Shown here: positions 12,501 through 64,000 of the stretch, in pieces
How positions within the stretch are numbered: the first letter of the stretch is position 1
Layout: each line of letters starts with the position of its first letter
NCBI GenBank assembly: GCA_964020975.1
Contig: OZ026620.1
Location: 77,083,012 to 77,147,011, forward strand
Direction of reading: 5' to 3'
DNA: 64,000 nucleotides
Source of the DNA: Hermodice carunculata
Taxonomy: Eukaryota; Annelida; Polychaeta; Eunicida; Amphinomidae
Notes under the pieces: generated by a model
What the model saw: the letters and a program-made list of their open reading frames with translations, nothing else
The model's database searches: none
Told to the model about the DNA's origin: nothing
Position numbers and translations under genes: made by a program

Positions 12501-15500
12501 AGGTGGCGCCACCAGTATAAAACTTGACCTAGATTTTTATACACTTTATAAGTCCAGAAAGTTCTATGGAGCTATCTTGAAAACTGTGGACTTTATCATG
12601 CTCATAAGCAAAAAGGTTTTGGAATAACTGACAGACAGACAGACATTAGTGATACCATGAGCTCTGCCACCTTTGGTCAGCAGAGCTAAAAAACTGCATT
12701 CTCAAAATTGCCTATTTTGGCCCAAAATATTACGTAATACTACAGGTGGCACCACCAATATCGAACTGAACCTAGATTTTCATACACTTGAAAAGTTATA
12801 TGGGGCTAACATGAAATCTGTTGACTGTATCGTGTTCACAAGCAAAAGTTTACGGACGGACTCATGGACAGTCATGAGTGATCGTGTAAGCTCCGCAACC
12901 TATGGTCAGCAGAGCTAACAATGTAGCAAACTCGAGTAAACTTTGCCACCTTATCACTGTGGCAGTTTAGCCTGGTACACGTTTATCACATTTAATTTGA
13001 TTATAGATGATGAATACAAAACAAGATGAAGGCACAAATGACTTCCGTCTGCAAAAGAAGGCCGTGGCAGATTCATCTTTACATGTACTCACAGCCAGTA
13101 TTCAGGGAATGAAACACTGGTCAAAATACAGAAATAAAATGCCAATCATCTTTGTTATCATTGGTGAGTAGTCACAAATCTTCTCGCTTGATAAATTTAA
13201 GTATCTTTAAACTGTACCGATCAAATGATTACCCATTTTTTACGGCAAGGGTACAGAGTATTTAAAATTGGCTTACACTAATTAATGTGCAACCTAGAAA
13301 ATTTGATTACATTTTACTTCTACACACGTTTAATGAAAATTTACTTCTTTGATAAAATTTGGAATAAGGAGAATTAAAGAGTAACTACATCTGAGCAAAA
13401 AAACCACCTTTTGTTCAAATTTGTTTCATAGTTTTAGCTTTGCGGACTTGTCAGTCAGAGCTAATAGGACAGTCAGTTGTCCATACTTCCACAATTGGCA
13501 TTTCGACTTCCCCAAAAGCGTTGGCCAGTTCCATTTAAAGTAAGTATGGATATATACCATAGATGGGTCTCGACCAAGTTTGCTCAAATGTTCATGTTCC
13601 ATAAATTTTTTTATTTTTTTATGATTTTTGGGGTTCAATTTTTGCAAAATCTTCTCTGAAATTGCTTCCAAATTGCATACGGACACTTCTGGGCACCCCA
13701 AGATTTTAATCTATTCAACAGGTGGCACTGATTTGTTCTGCCTTTTTCTGAAATAATTTTTGTGTGTTTACTTTTTTCAACTTCTCCAAAATCATCATTC
13801 AGATTATACTGAAACTGGGTGAAAAATACCTTTCGGAAGGGTCAAACAAGGTTGCTCACTGGGTGTTACTGCTGTGCATACCTGATATTTACGGCTTTTT
13901 TTTTTGTTTCAGCGCAGGTTCTCATCAGTTAATACATTAATTCCTTGTGGTTACAAGGTGAGACAAAGGGCAATGGTCACTCAGGCAATTTGTGAATTTT
14001 TGGTCAACTTTGGCAAAATCTAGAAAAAAAAACCCCAACAGGTGGGCTGTGATGAATATATATATATATTTTGAAAGAATTTTTGTGTGTTTTCACTATT
14101 TTTAAAATAAATTCTTCTCCCAACCTGCATGTTGGGTCCTGTTCAAACTTTGTTGGAATGTACCTGATCTCTATGTCCACCGAGTTTGTTCACTACAAAG
14201 TGCTCCTGCCTTTCGTGATTTTCAATGCATTAATGAACGTAGGAACTGACAGTCATGGTACAACATATAGTAGTACATATAATTTGGCATTATTACTGTA
14301 AGGATAGCTGCAAATATGACACATTGGCTTATTCTCAGTAATGGTGGATCATGGACCCATGATTTCTTTTAAAAACTAATACTTAAGTACATAAACCTAT
14401 ATGGCTTATTCCAGTATTGTTAATTTGACCTTGGGTGACCTTGAAAGATCAAACTGACATTTGGCTCATATCCTAGTAATGGTGGATGCCAGGTCCATGG
14501 TTGCTTTTCAACTCTAGTAGGAAAGCACTTATGGGTTTCTTTTGATGTTGTTAATTTTGACCTAGAGTTTGTTTGAATGTCAAACCCACATAATGACTTA
14601 TATCTTGGTAATGAGAGATCACAGCACTTTTCAATTAAAAATGAAGGTGCTAGAACTGTGTGAGAGAGGACTGGTGCAGAAAACAGTGATGAAGGTGACC
14701 ATATTATTCCAAAGGTCACAGGACCACTTTTGTCTTTGCATCCAAAGATAGCTGAGCGCAGGACTGTCACAGTCTTTTTCATAGAATGGAAACCCTTCCA
14801 TGCCCTGCATCCCTTAAGAAGAAAAAGACACACAACCATATTTTTTTAATGTACTTTAGTGTATATTGACCTGCAAGTTTTCAAACCCAGGAAGTCTATT
14901 GTTATTTTTTGCACTTAAATTAATCAACTTTTTGCACCTGTCTCATCAAGACTCCCCCGCCCGCCTTTAGTCTAATCAGCATTTCAAATTTGTAATATTC
15001 TGTATTTTCCATTATTTACATGGGCCTGCTGTGAAAATAATCAAAATATAAGCCCCTAACTATAGGACAATGGAACTTTGCAAAACACCCAGGGAGCTGA
15101 AAGGTATTACAGTGGTGCCTGTCTTTAGAGACAGCATATATTTTTAAGACCCTTCTCTCAGAACACTGTGCTATCTTTTCCATGTTATACCTCTAATGAA
15201 AGACCACCTGTTTTGAGAGACCACATTTTCACCTGCCCTAGAGGTGGTCTCTTAAGACAGGGACCACTGTTTATATTACTGCATCCTTTTTTTTCAGCCC
15301 AAGTGAACTCTGCAACATCCTTAAATGAAATATCCAGTGCCAAGGAATTTATTCTAAAGGATGACAAAGACTCCATCAACTGCATATTCTATCAGATTGT
15401 AAGTGTTTCACTGTGTTCAAAGTGAAAGATACACCATTCTTGACCAAGCTGAAATTATCCATGTTCAACAGTAAATTTTTGTCTGACACACAGGTCCAAA

Positions 15501-16093
15501 AATTATTTATCTTCAAAAACAAAATTCAGTGGTTTTATCTGTGCTTGCTTCAGTGCTCCTTATTGAAAATATTACTGTTAAGAGTGACTTGCATTGCGAG
15601 GAATAATGATAATGTAGCACTTCAAGTTCAACCATTTTTTTTTTTTCATTTTTGCTACAGGATAGACAATTACCAAGACTTGTGAGGGGCCAGTGGTACC
15701 GGTAAGTACATGAACAAAATTCACAGGAACACAATATGAATTTGGTGCTGCTAAAATATTGTTCATAGTTAACAAATAGAAAATTAGCAGTTTCTTAAAT
15801 TTGTGAACAGTGTACATTCACAGGATGTTCAAACATGGAAATGTCCTTAAGATCGCTACACAAGTTTTTACATTGTCACCTTTACCACGGTCTTGTTCTG
15901 GAGACTTGTATGTTCTTGTGAGAACGTGTATTTGTATTTCAGATGTGTTGGAAGTCTAAGTCCATCAAAGGAAGCATTTCATGTCGTAAATATTCGCCAA
16001 GCCACCGAAACAGAGAGACGCTTCACTAAAGTGTATATAGCTGCAGCAGACAGAGCCATGAGAGCTTGGGTGGCTAAAGACTGTGAATCCTAA
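8977..16093 (+). CDS. SPATA22: Spermatogenesis-associated protein 22 (SPATA22), 5' incomplete
   Basis: SPATA22 is a meiosis-specific partner of the OB-fold protein MEIOB. With RPA it coats single-stranded DNA at recombination sites in the germ-cell nucleus. Five exons join in frame: 8977-9517, 13007-13163, 15298-15398, 15661-15701 and 15943-16093, all with AG/GT borders. The C-terminal half closely follows vertebrate SPATA22: a helix with 'GMKHWSKYRNK', then 'FILKDDKDSINCIFYQIDRQ', then 'LPRLVRGQWYRCVG'. The family has 'IDRELPRLIRGRVHRCVG' at the last place. The first recognised exon is low complexity, rich in Gln, Pro, His and Tyr, as is the variable middle of the family. About 329 residues are accounted for against about 363 in human, so a short conserved N-terminal exon is missing or unrecognised. 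Identity rests on recalled family sequence, not a search. Confidence 0.87.
9697..9864. mobile_element. CAGTGGTCCCTGTCTTGAG-type MITE in SPATA22 intron
   Basis: Inverted ends 'GGTGGTCCATGTCTTGAGAG' and the complement of 'CTCAAGACAGGGACCACTG'. It lies 180 bp after the exon A donor. Same family as 15108-15272. Confidence 0.75.
10320..12918 (-). repeat. Cluster of dispersed AGGTCA-rich repeat modules
   Basis: The family has a tail 'AAGAGGCCCATSGGCCTAA' next to 'CTCTGCTGACC' and a head 'GGTCAGCAGAGCT'. One minus-oriented unit runs about 12003-12688 and a second fragment ends at 12918; older pieces fill 10320-11690. Inside are repeated 'TCAAGGTCA' sites (10432, 10713, 10855, 11172, 11585, 12215 and others). 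The same family recurs at 51893-53690 and 59986-60885. No coding capacity. Confidence 0.7.
11694..11880. mobile_element. TACTGTAAATTGCTTTA-type MITE, right end lost
   Basis: Starts 'TACTGTAAATTGCTTTAATT'. It shares its body ('GCACAAAACCGTGAAAATAA') with 47600-47813 and, in part, with 55341-55557. The right TIR has gone. Confidence 0.75.
13007..13163 (+). CDS. SPATA22: SPATA22 exon B
   Basis: Acceptor 'gattatag' and donor 'attg|gtgagt'. It encodes 52 codons plus one base, including 'SIQGMKHWSKYRNKMPIIFV', matching the family helix before the conserved C-terminal domain. The one spare base plus 'cc' of the next exon makes the Ala codon. Confidence 0.88.
13380..14850. repeat. Degraded dispersed repeat modules in SPATA22 intron
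   Basis: About 170-bp modules with phrases such as 'TCAGATTATACTGAAACT' and 'AATGGTGGATCATGGACCC' recur here and at 33110-33480, 44740-45110 and 63360-63490. They are ancient and non-coding; open frames in them are not genes. Confidence 0.55.
15108..15272. mobile_element. 165-bp MITE abutting SPATA22 exon C
   Basis: Ends 'TACAGTGGTGCCTGTCTTTA' and complement of 'TAAGACAGGGACCACTGT'. The right end stops about 25 bp before the acceptor of exon C, so the element replaced almost all of the upstream intron context, leaving only the pyrimidine tract. Confidence 0.8.
15298..15398 (+). CDS. SPATA22: SPATA22 exon C
   Basis: Acceptor 'ttttttttcag', donor 'att|gtaagt'. It encodes 'AQVNSATSLNEISSAKEF' and 'ILKDDKDSINCIFYQI', the start of the OB-like C-terminal region. 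A small inverted-repeat transposon ends only about 25 bp upstream of the acceptor. Confidence 0.9.
15661..15701 (+). CDS. SPATA22: SPATA22 exon D
   Basis: A 41-nt microexon between 'tttgctacag' and 'gtaagtac'. It encodes 'DRQLPRLVRGQWY' plus two bases of the Arg codon that is completed by exon E. This is the most diagnostic segment of the family. Confidence 0.9.
15943..16093 (+). CDS. SPATA22: SPATA22 last exon with stop
   Basis: Acceptor 'tgtatttcag'. It encodes 'RCVGSLSPSKEAFHVVNIRQ' and ends 'AWVAKDCES' before TAA. It aligns to the end of vertebrate SPATA22, where the last residues after the conserved 'Q.FVKIAD' helix are variable. Confidence 0.9.
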
Positions 16094-17963
16094 CTTTGTC
16101 CATTCCAATTAGAAAACTTGGCCCTGCTGATCAATCTTGTGAAAGCTGCTACATCCACGTGAAAACTATATGCTCACGAATTTGTACACTACTTCACCAT
16201 TTTCATGGTGCAAGTATAAATAAAAATGTGAATGAAATGTGTGGTCACCAAAAATCGCCACTGGCAATATAATTTTCATAAAGGTTAATTTATCCAAGTG
16301 TTATATTACCCAATGCCAAACTTAGACGACTTCCCCTTACAGTAAGGTTGTATCCATCTGAGTCTGGCACCAGGGAAGGCGTTGTATTTTGCTGTTAAAC
16401 ATGAACTGTGGACTAAAATGTGCCCAAAAAGCAACGTCACAGCCTTATATGGTGATTAGTTTCAACAAGAGCAGTTGCTGGTGAATGGATTTCAAGGAGG
16501 AAATTTCTATTGATGCATTTTAAGTTGCTTTGTACAAATGTTATGAAAACTGTGTTCACTTGTTTATCTTACGGAATAGAACTGCTTATTTAGTAACACG
16601 ACAGAAACTTCACAAAGCACACTGCATGGCTATTTGTAGCTATATATGTGTACAAAAAAATGGGAAAGTGATCCAGAGACTCGGTGTTTGTAGGAATTCC
16701 TTCAGCCCAGCCAATAAGACCACTAATGGCAAGTGACCTGACATGAAGGTCAAGTTGGATTCAGTGCTCATTTGACCCACTTACCATCTTTTGTCAACAA
16801 ATCCACTTTTTAACAGCAGGGATAATCATTTTCTAATATGTACAGTTGTTTAGATGATAGGATCAGGATTATTTAGAGTTTTGGTATATTTCACTGACCA
16901 AAAATTTCAGTGCACACTGAAAAACATGGGATTCAACTAGCATTAATAGTGCAATGTTAAGCAAGAGGACACTGTCAACATATGGATAGGAACATGAATC
17001 TAGCTTAATCAGTCTCATCACATCAAAGTAAATGCTGTTAAGGTCAACGGATGTTATGGACTAGAATTAGTGACTGGGCATCTCTATTGAATGAGGCTTT
17101 TTAAGGCAAAAATAGCACATGGAATGGATTTATTGAGGGATTTAGTAGGGTTCTGTTTCTAAAACAGCTACTATTGGATTAGGTAACATCAGCTTATGGA
17201 TGGGACCATTCCTGTAAATGATCCCAGTCAAACATAAGTAATTAATTACTGGCACCATATATATATAGTGAGTGGTATTTTGTAGAATCTGTGTGAATAT
17301 ATGTGCTAGCATCTGAGTTTTTTTTTTTTTTTTTGCTATGGTATTGGAAGACTGCATTTCTTATTGGCAAAAGCCACACTGCATATATATTAGCCTTACT
17401 TGATAAGTAATGGTAGTTTGTTTTGTTGCCGAAACTAGGTCAGTACCCACATATATATGCAACAACTGCCCCTCCCTCATTTAGTAATATATGGCAACAC
17501 ACTTCATTGGACAGGCTTTCCTGAGTCTAACTTACAGAAATCCACTTAACCAATATGAGCACTGAACCCAACTTCAAGAAAAAAAATTGCCCCCCCCCCT
17601 TGGTATGTGTATTGACTTGGAAGCCACAATGGTCAGGCAACACCCAACAAAACTGGGTACATATAATATATAATCACCACTGTAAATGCTCTTCACAAAT
17701 ATGAAAAAATCCCTGCAGGACAGGGCCCATAATACATTGCAGTCAGCATAATTAGTTTCCACCGCTCTGAATATACATTACATGAACTATCTTGTTTGTT
17801 CTAATTAACATGGAACTGCAGTCATTTTGTAAAGACACCATCAGTAACTGTGTCCAAGAGGAGTATTTTTTGCAAGCAAACTTAACACCTTCATATTTGT
17901 AACATACATTCTGTTGACTTTAATAACTGTTGTCATATGTATCTTGTCAAAAATCAAAATAAA
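16094..17963 (+). promoter_or_regulatory. SPATA22 3' UTR with two AATAAA signals
   Basis: No other gene is visible here. AATAAA occurs at 16219-16224, about 125 nt after the stop, and at 17958-17963. The first would give a short 3' UTR and the second one of about 1.9 kb. Which is used cannot be told from sequence. Confidence 0.5.
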
Positions 17964-18625
17964 GTTTTTATAAATCTGATTTGTACTGCACTCTTTCACT
18001 CATCCTTTATGATGGTCCTATATTAAAGTGATTGCACATTACATGTTCATTGTGACATGGATAAATGCCAAAATAATTTCAGTTGAGTGCATTCTCTAGT
18101 TTTGGTCCCCTGATCAAAAGAAACAAATGATGACATGAATTTTCAGTACCTACAAATGAATGACCTAAACCAGCCAGTCTGAAAGCTGATCAGATGGAAG
18201 TAATTAGGAGTACACTGTAGTTGAAAACTTTTTTTTTTTTTTCAGTTGAAAACTTGGCACATCTGGTATTAGTTCCTATAAAGCTCACTAGATGGCAGTG
18301 AAGTCCAATACATGTACATGTATCTCACTTGTGGCCATTATGTGCCAGCTTTTTAAGGCAACTTTTATATTAAAAAGTAGTATAACAATGCTTTTGCCAA
18401 AAAGGAAAAAAAGTTTTACTTATGAAGGCTTATTCATGTTTTGTTATGTTCCTATTAAACTGTACACTTTCTTAAAGATTATTTACACTTCAATCTGATT
18501 GACAAATGGCCTATATTTACACTGTATCATGGAAGAATTTCTTTGTTGTGCTGGGTAGATTGGTGTGGCACCAAGCAGGAAAATTCCAAAGCTTAAATGA
18601 CAAACATATGATACAAAATACACCA

Positions 18626-18631
18626 TTTATT
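18626..18631 (-). promoter_or_regulatory. SPT4 polyadenylation signal
   Basis: AATAAA on the minus strand, about 230 nt past the SPT4 stop. The SPATA22 distal signal on the other strand lies about 660 bp away, so the two transcripts end close together without an obvious overlap. Confidence 0.55.
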
Positions 18632-18863
18632 AGATAAACACATACATACACATGATAAAGTTACTCCATTTCTCCCCCATGTGAATGCAAATTAATAGTT
18701 TCCACATCACCTGTATCCATCATTAAAATGTCGAGTGTAGTCCATGTTTAGTGGATAGATGTACATAGAACAACTAGCCTCTATACAGCACCGTCTTTAC
18801 CACACATCCATTAATATTGCATTCACATCTTAATACATTGTCCTTGTTTACTGTAAATCAATA

Positions 18864-61523
<42,660 letters not shown>

Positions 61524-61676
61524 GTGAGTGATGGAGTAGGCTGTGGTGTGGCTGCCCAGTGTGTTATACATGTGTTTAATACTGTATGTGCGAGATAAGC
61601 CTCAGTGAATACAGAGAATAATAGAAGCTCCTGCAAACTTTGCCAAATTTGAATAATGGGTATCACACAATATGAG

Positions 61677-62023
61677 GCATGCTTATTAATTTCATGGCAC
61701 AATTGCATACCTGGTAGTCTTAGTAACCGTAGTCTCGCCTGGTGAGATACAAGTCGTTGCATGTGTGCAGAAGCGGGATATTACTAATATTTTGGAAATA
61801 AAGAATATTTAGTACAGGTAGATGGAAATTAAATATTGTAACCAATTTTGCAAGCACTAAAGGAATATGACTTTTACTATTTGTAAACTTACATTTCTCT
61901 GAAAAAAACCCTAATTTTGTGAGAAAGGGTATCTAGCCCTGTCTATGACGATATGCCTGTGTGTCTTCTGTGATTGACCAGCATCAGCCCCGTGCTTTGT
62001 GGCGGGAAATTAATATGCATGTA
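61677..62023. mobile_element. TIR element, TATGCATATTAATTT family, copy B (inverted)
   Basis: Begins 'GGCATGCTTATTAATTTCAT' and ends 'GGCGGGAAATTAATATGCAT'. About 347 bp, matching copy A in reverse ('CCCCGTGCTTTGTGGCGGG'). Starts about 150 bp after SUR exon 7. Confidence 0.82.
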
Positions 62024-63079
62024 TCGTATTGGTGGAGCACTTCAACTAGTTAGGTAAATATGAGGCAGTAGCCATAAACGAATAAATTTTCTTTTCAACA
62101 TTTTCCACATAAATCTTTGATTTCGTATTGATGGTCAACTTTGTGGAACTTTTCCATGGATCCAGTACATTTCTTTGTAAAATACCCCAACCCTTGCAGG
62201 ACTTCGGCAAGACCACAGGGGGCAAGACTTGCATACTTCGTGATTATCTGCCCATTGAAGTCATTGCTCTAGGATACTTGCACATGAGCTATTGACACAT
62301 ACCTCCATGTACCAAGCATTGTATATTTTACAACTCATACATGCAGATCTTCAATGCTGCTACAGAATGATCTTGTCCATACATGTGTCACAGTGATAAC
62401 GAAATAAAGTCCGTTTTTTTTTCCTGATCAGGTTCTAGTGTGTCAACTTGAAAGAAAATTTACAAAAACATTGTGAGATACTTAATTAGCGTGGACCGAT
62501 AACACATTTGAGTCTACTAGGTGGATTTGTTAGCATAACAATGGAAACACGTATGTGTAATGTGTACTGCACAAGCTTGGATATGGATCCCTGATTTGAA
62601 ACTTGTTTCTGTATTGAAGATCACTAATTCTTGATGTTAGTGCTGATACATGATATCAAGTTTTGAATGGAATTTAAGGATAGACAAGCATGTTTTTAGC
62701 ACAGTAATGCCTCCACTGTGCTCAAGCATTGCTCAAAGCGAACATGTCCCAGGCTATTCTTAATGCCTGAAATGCAAATTGCATGTCATAGATATAGATG
62801 CTTTATAATGCGTTCCCTGTAGGTAATGCATATAGTGTTTAGTTCCATTTTCCGCCATCTCCGCCACATATTTTTTTTTTTTTTTTTCATATTTCTGCCT
62901 CTTTTTGACCTATTGCCTCCTAGTCTTTTTCAGATTACCTGTGGGTCTGGGGAATTTTTCCTATAAATAAAATATCACCTTGAGGTTAAATCCTTGTTGC
63001 ATTCTTCTGCAGACTCATCAATATTCATGTGTTAGCTTACACCTTCTTAACCCATTCGATACTATGGTCACAGGCCTTG
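62024..63079. other. SUR intron 7, no recognised feature
   Basis: No exon of SUR or other gene seen. A T17 tract lies near 62871-62888. Confidence 0.4.
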
Positions 63080-63172
63080 GTCAGTGGTTCTGGCACTGCC
63101 TGGCAAGTCATGCTGCAGCTGCCCTTGTGGCAGCTGCAGCATTACTTGCCAGGCAGTGCCAGAACCACTGAC
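63080..63172. repeat. Near-perfect 44-bp-stem hairpin
   Basis: Left arm 63080-63123 and right arm 63129-63172 pair at 43 of 44 positions, around a 5-nt loop CTTGT. Arms start 'gtcagtggttctggcactgc'. It is GC-rich (over 55 %) in an AT-rich intron. It could be a very young foldback or a hairpin RNA source; nothing else indicates which. Confidence 0.9.
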
Positions 63173-63499
63173 TTAAGTTGATAGGCATGTTCAACTTGGT
63201 ACTTGAACAAAAGCCCTTTTCATGAAGAATTTAAATATGCAATTGTCGTCTTAAATCTAGGTAAATATACGTAAATATCAGTGACTGGTATGGAATGAGT
63301 TAATGATGCATCGTAGACCCAAGGCTGGTATTAAAATGTTAATAGAAAAGTACCTATGGGCTTTCAATTTGTATGGTTTAACCTGAGTGACCTTGAAAGG
63401 TCAAACTGCATACATTCCTATTGATTACTCTGCATGTCAATGAGGATTACAATGCTAATTCACATTTTCAATTTCTTCTCCCAGCAATAGGCCAGATTC

Positions 63500-63790
63500 T
63501 TTTCATTGCATTGCAACAAACAGTATGTGGTACAAACCAAACGTCCCCTGATGGACAGGTTACGAGAGCACTTTTATTACATCAATAACAAGGATGTAAC
63601 CCAACCACTAGGCAGACACTTCTGCCTACCTGGTCACAGTGGCATCAGTATTAAGATCCAAATACTGGAACACATTCGTATCCCACCAGAGCTTTCGAGA
63701 ACAGAAGCTCTCCGTTTAGAGAGGGAGAGTCACTGGATCCATCAGTTATACACCACTCAACCGTTCGGCCTCAATGTCATGGGTAGATAG
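63500..63790 (+). mobile_element. Penelope-like element: C-terminal GIY-YIG endonuclease fragment
   Basis: The frame reads 'HCNKQYVVQTKRPLMDRLRE' then 'HFCLPGHSGISIKIQILEHI' and 'LERESHWIHQLYTTQPFGLN' before TAG. This is the usual Penelope GIY-YIG layout: 'CxxxYVGQT', R-x-R-x-x-E-H, 'HF..PGHS' and 'E..WI..L.T..P.GLN'. The key Gly of 'YVGQT' is Val here and no RT is found upstream, so it is a dead, 5'-truncated copy. Confidence 0.85.
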
Positions 63791-64000
63791 GCACTCTCGC
63801 CTAGTCTTATTCCAAATTTTTAGTTCTACACCTATCTACCACATATGACTCCTGTCAACACTGTAAAGGAATCCTAAATAATATTCCAGGCTATTGTACA
63901 ATACCATAGGGATATAATGATTATGGATAACCAGTCTCTAATCTGACAGCTTGAGCTTCAGATGTTGACCTTTTGTGGGCTGACACAGGGGTGTCAACCA

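Noticed and set aside
14420-14839. 139-codon minus-strand frame
   Set aside because: Lies on dispersed repeat modules within a SPATA22 intron; no protein features.

Overview
The window is nuclear DNA from an animal, most likely a marine invertebrate. It has widely spaced small exons with GT-AG introns, AATAAA signals, LINEs, a Penelope fragment and many small inverted-repeat transposons. The three genes found are animal genes. The dispersed repeats, with modules ending in 'GGTCAGCAGAGC' and many copies of TCAAGGTCA, look like those of molluscs or lancelets, but I cannot fix the species.

Three host genes are present. (1) SPATA22 (+), a meiotic recombination factor, has five recognised exons from 8977 to 16093; its N-terminal exon or exons were not found. 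(2) SPT4/SUPT4H1 (-) is complete in four exons (30765-30833, 21121-21227, 20532-20587, 18864-18985) and gives 117 residues, the same length as the human protein. It is convergent with SPATA22. (3) A sulfonylurea-receptor gene (SUR, ABCC8/ABCC9 type, +) begins at 31955, head to head with SPT4 across about 1.1 kb. Its first seven exons, through 61523, encode TMD0, the L0 linker and the first part of TMD1 (485 residues); the rest lies past the right edge.

The most interesting observation is in SUR. Exon 6 (55019-55174) is followed by a second exon-like copy (57128-57283) with the same length (156 nt), the same phase and intact splice sites, but only about 37 % amino-acid identity. This suggests mutually exclusive exons that swap the cytosolic coupling segment and a membrane helix of TMD1.

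The rest is mostly old repeats. 1-8900 holds palindromes, a decayed CR1/jockey-like LINE and microsatellites. 10300-14850 holds dispersed AGGTCA-rich modules within SPATA22 introns. A 4.2 kb APE-type LINE sits in SPT4 intron 1. SUR intron 1 (13 kb) holds a second, minus-strand copy of the same LINE, itself split by four other insertions, including two copies of a 0.94 kb TIR element with clear 6-bp target duplications. Four full-length palindromes, all 128-130 bp but unrelated in sequence, are scattered through the window. A Penelope-type GIY-YIG fragment lies at the right end. I saw no retrovirus-like, LTR or Polinton element, and no rRNA, tRNA or CRISPR.
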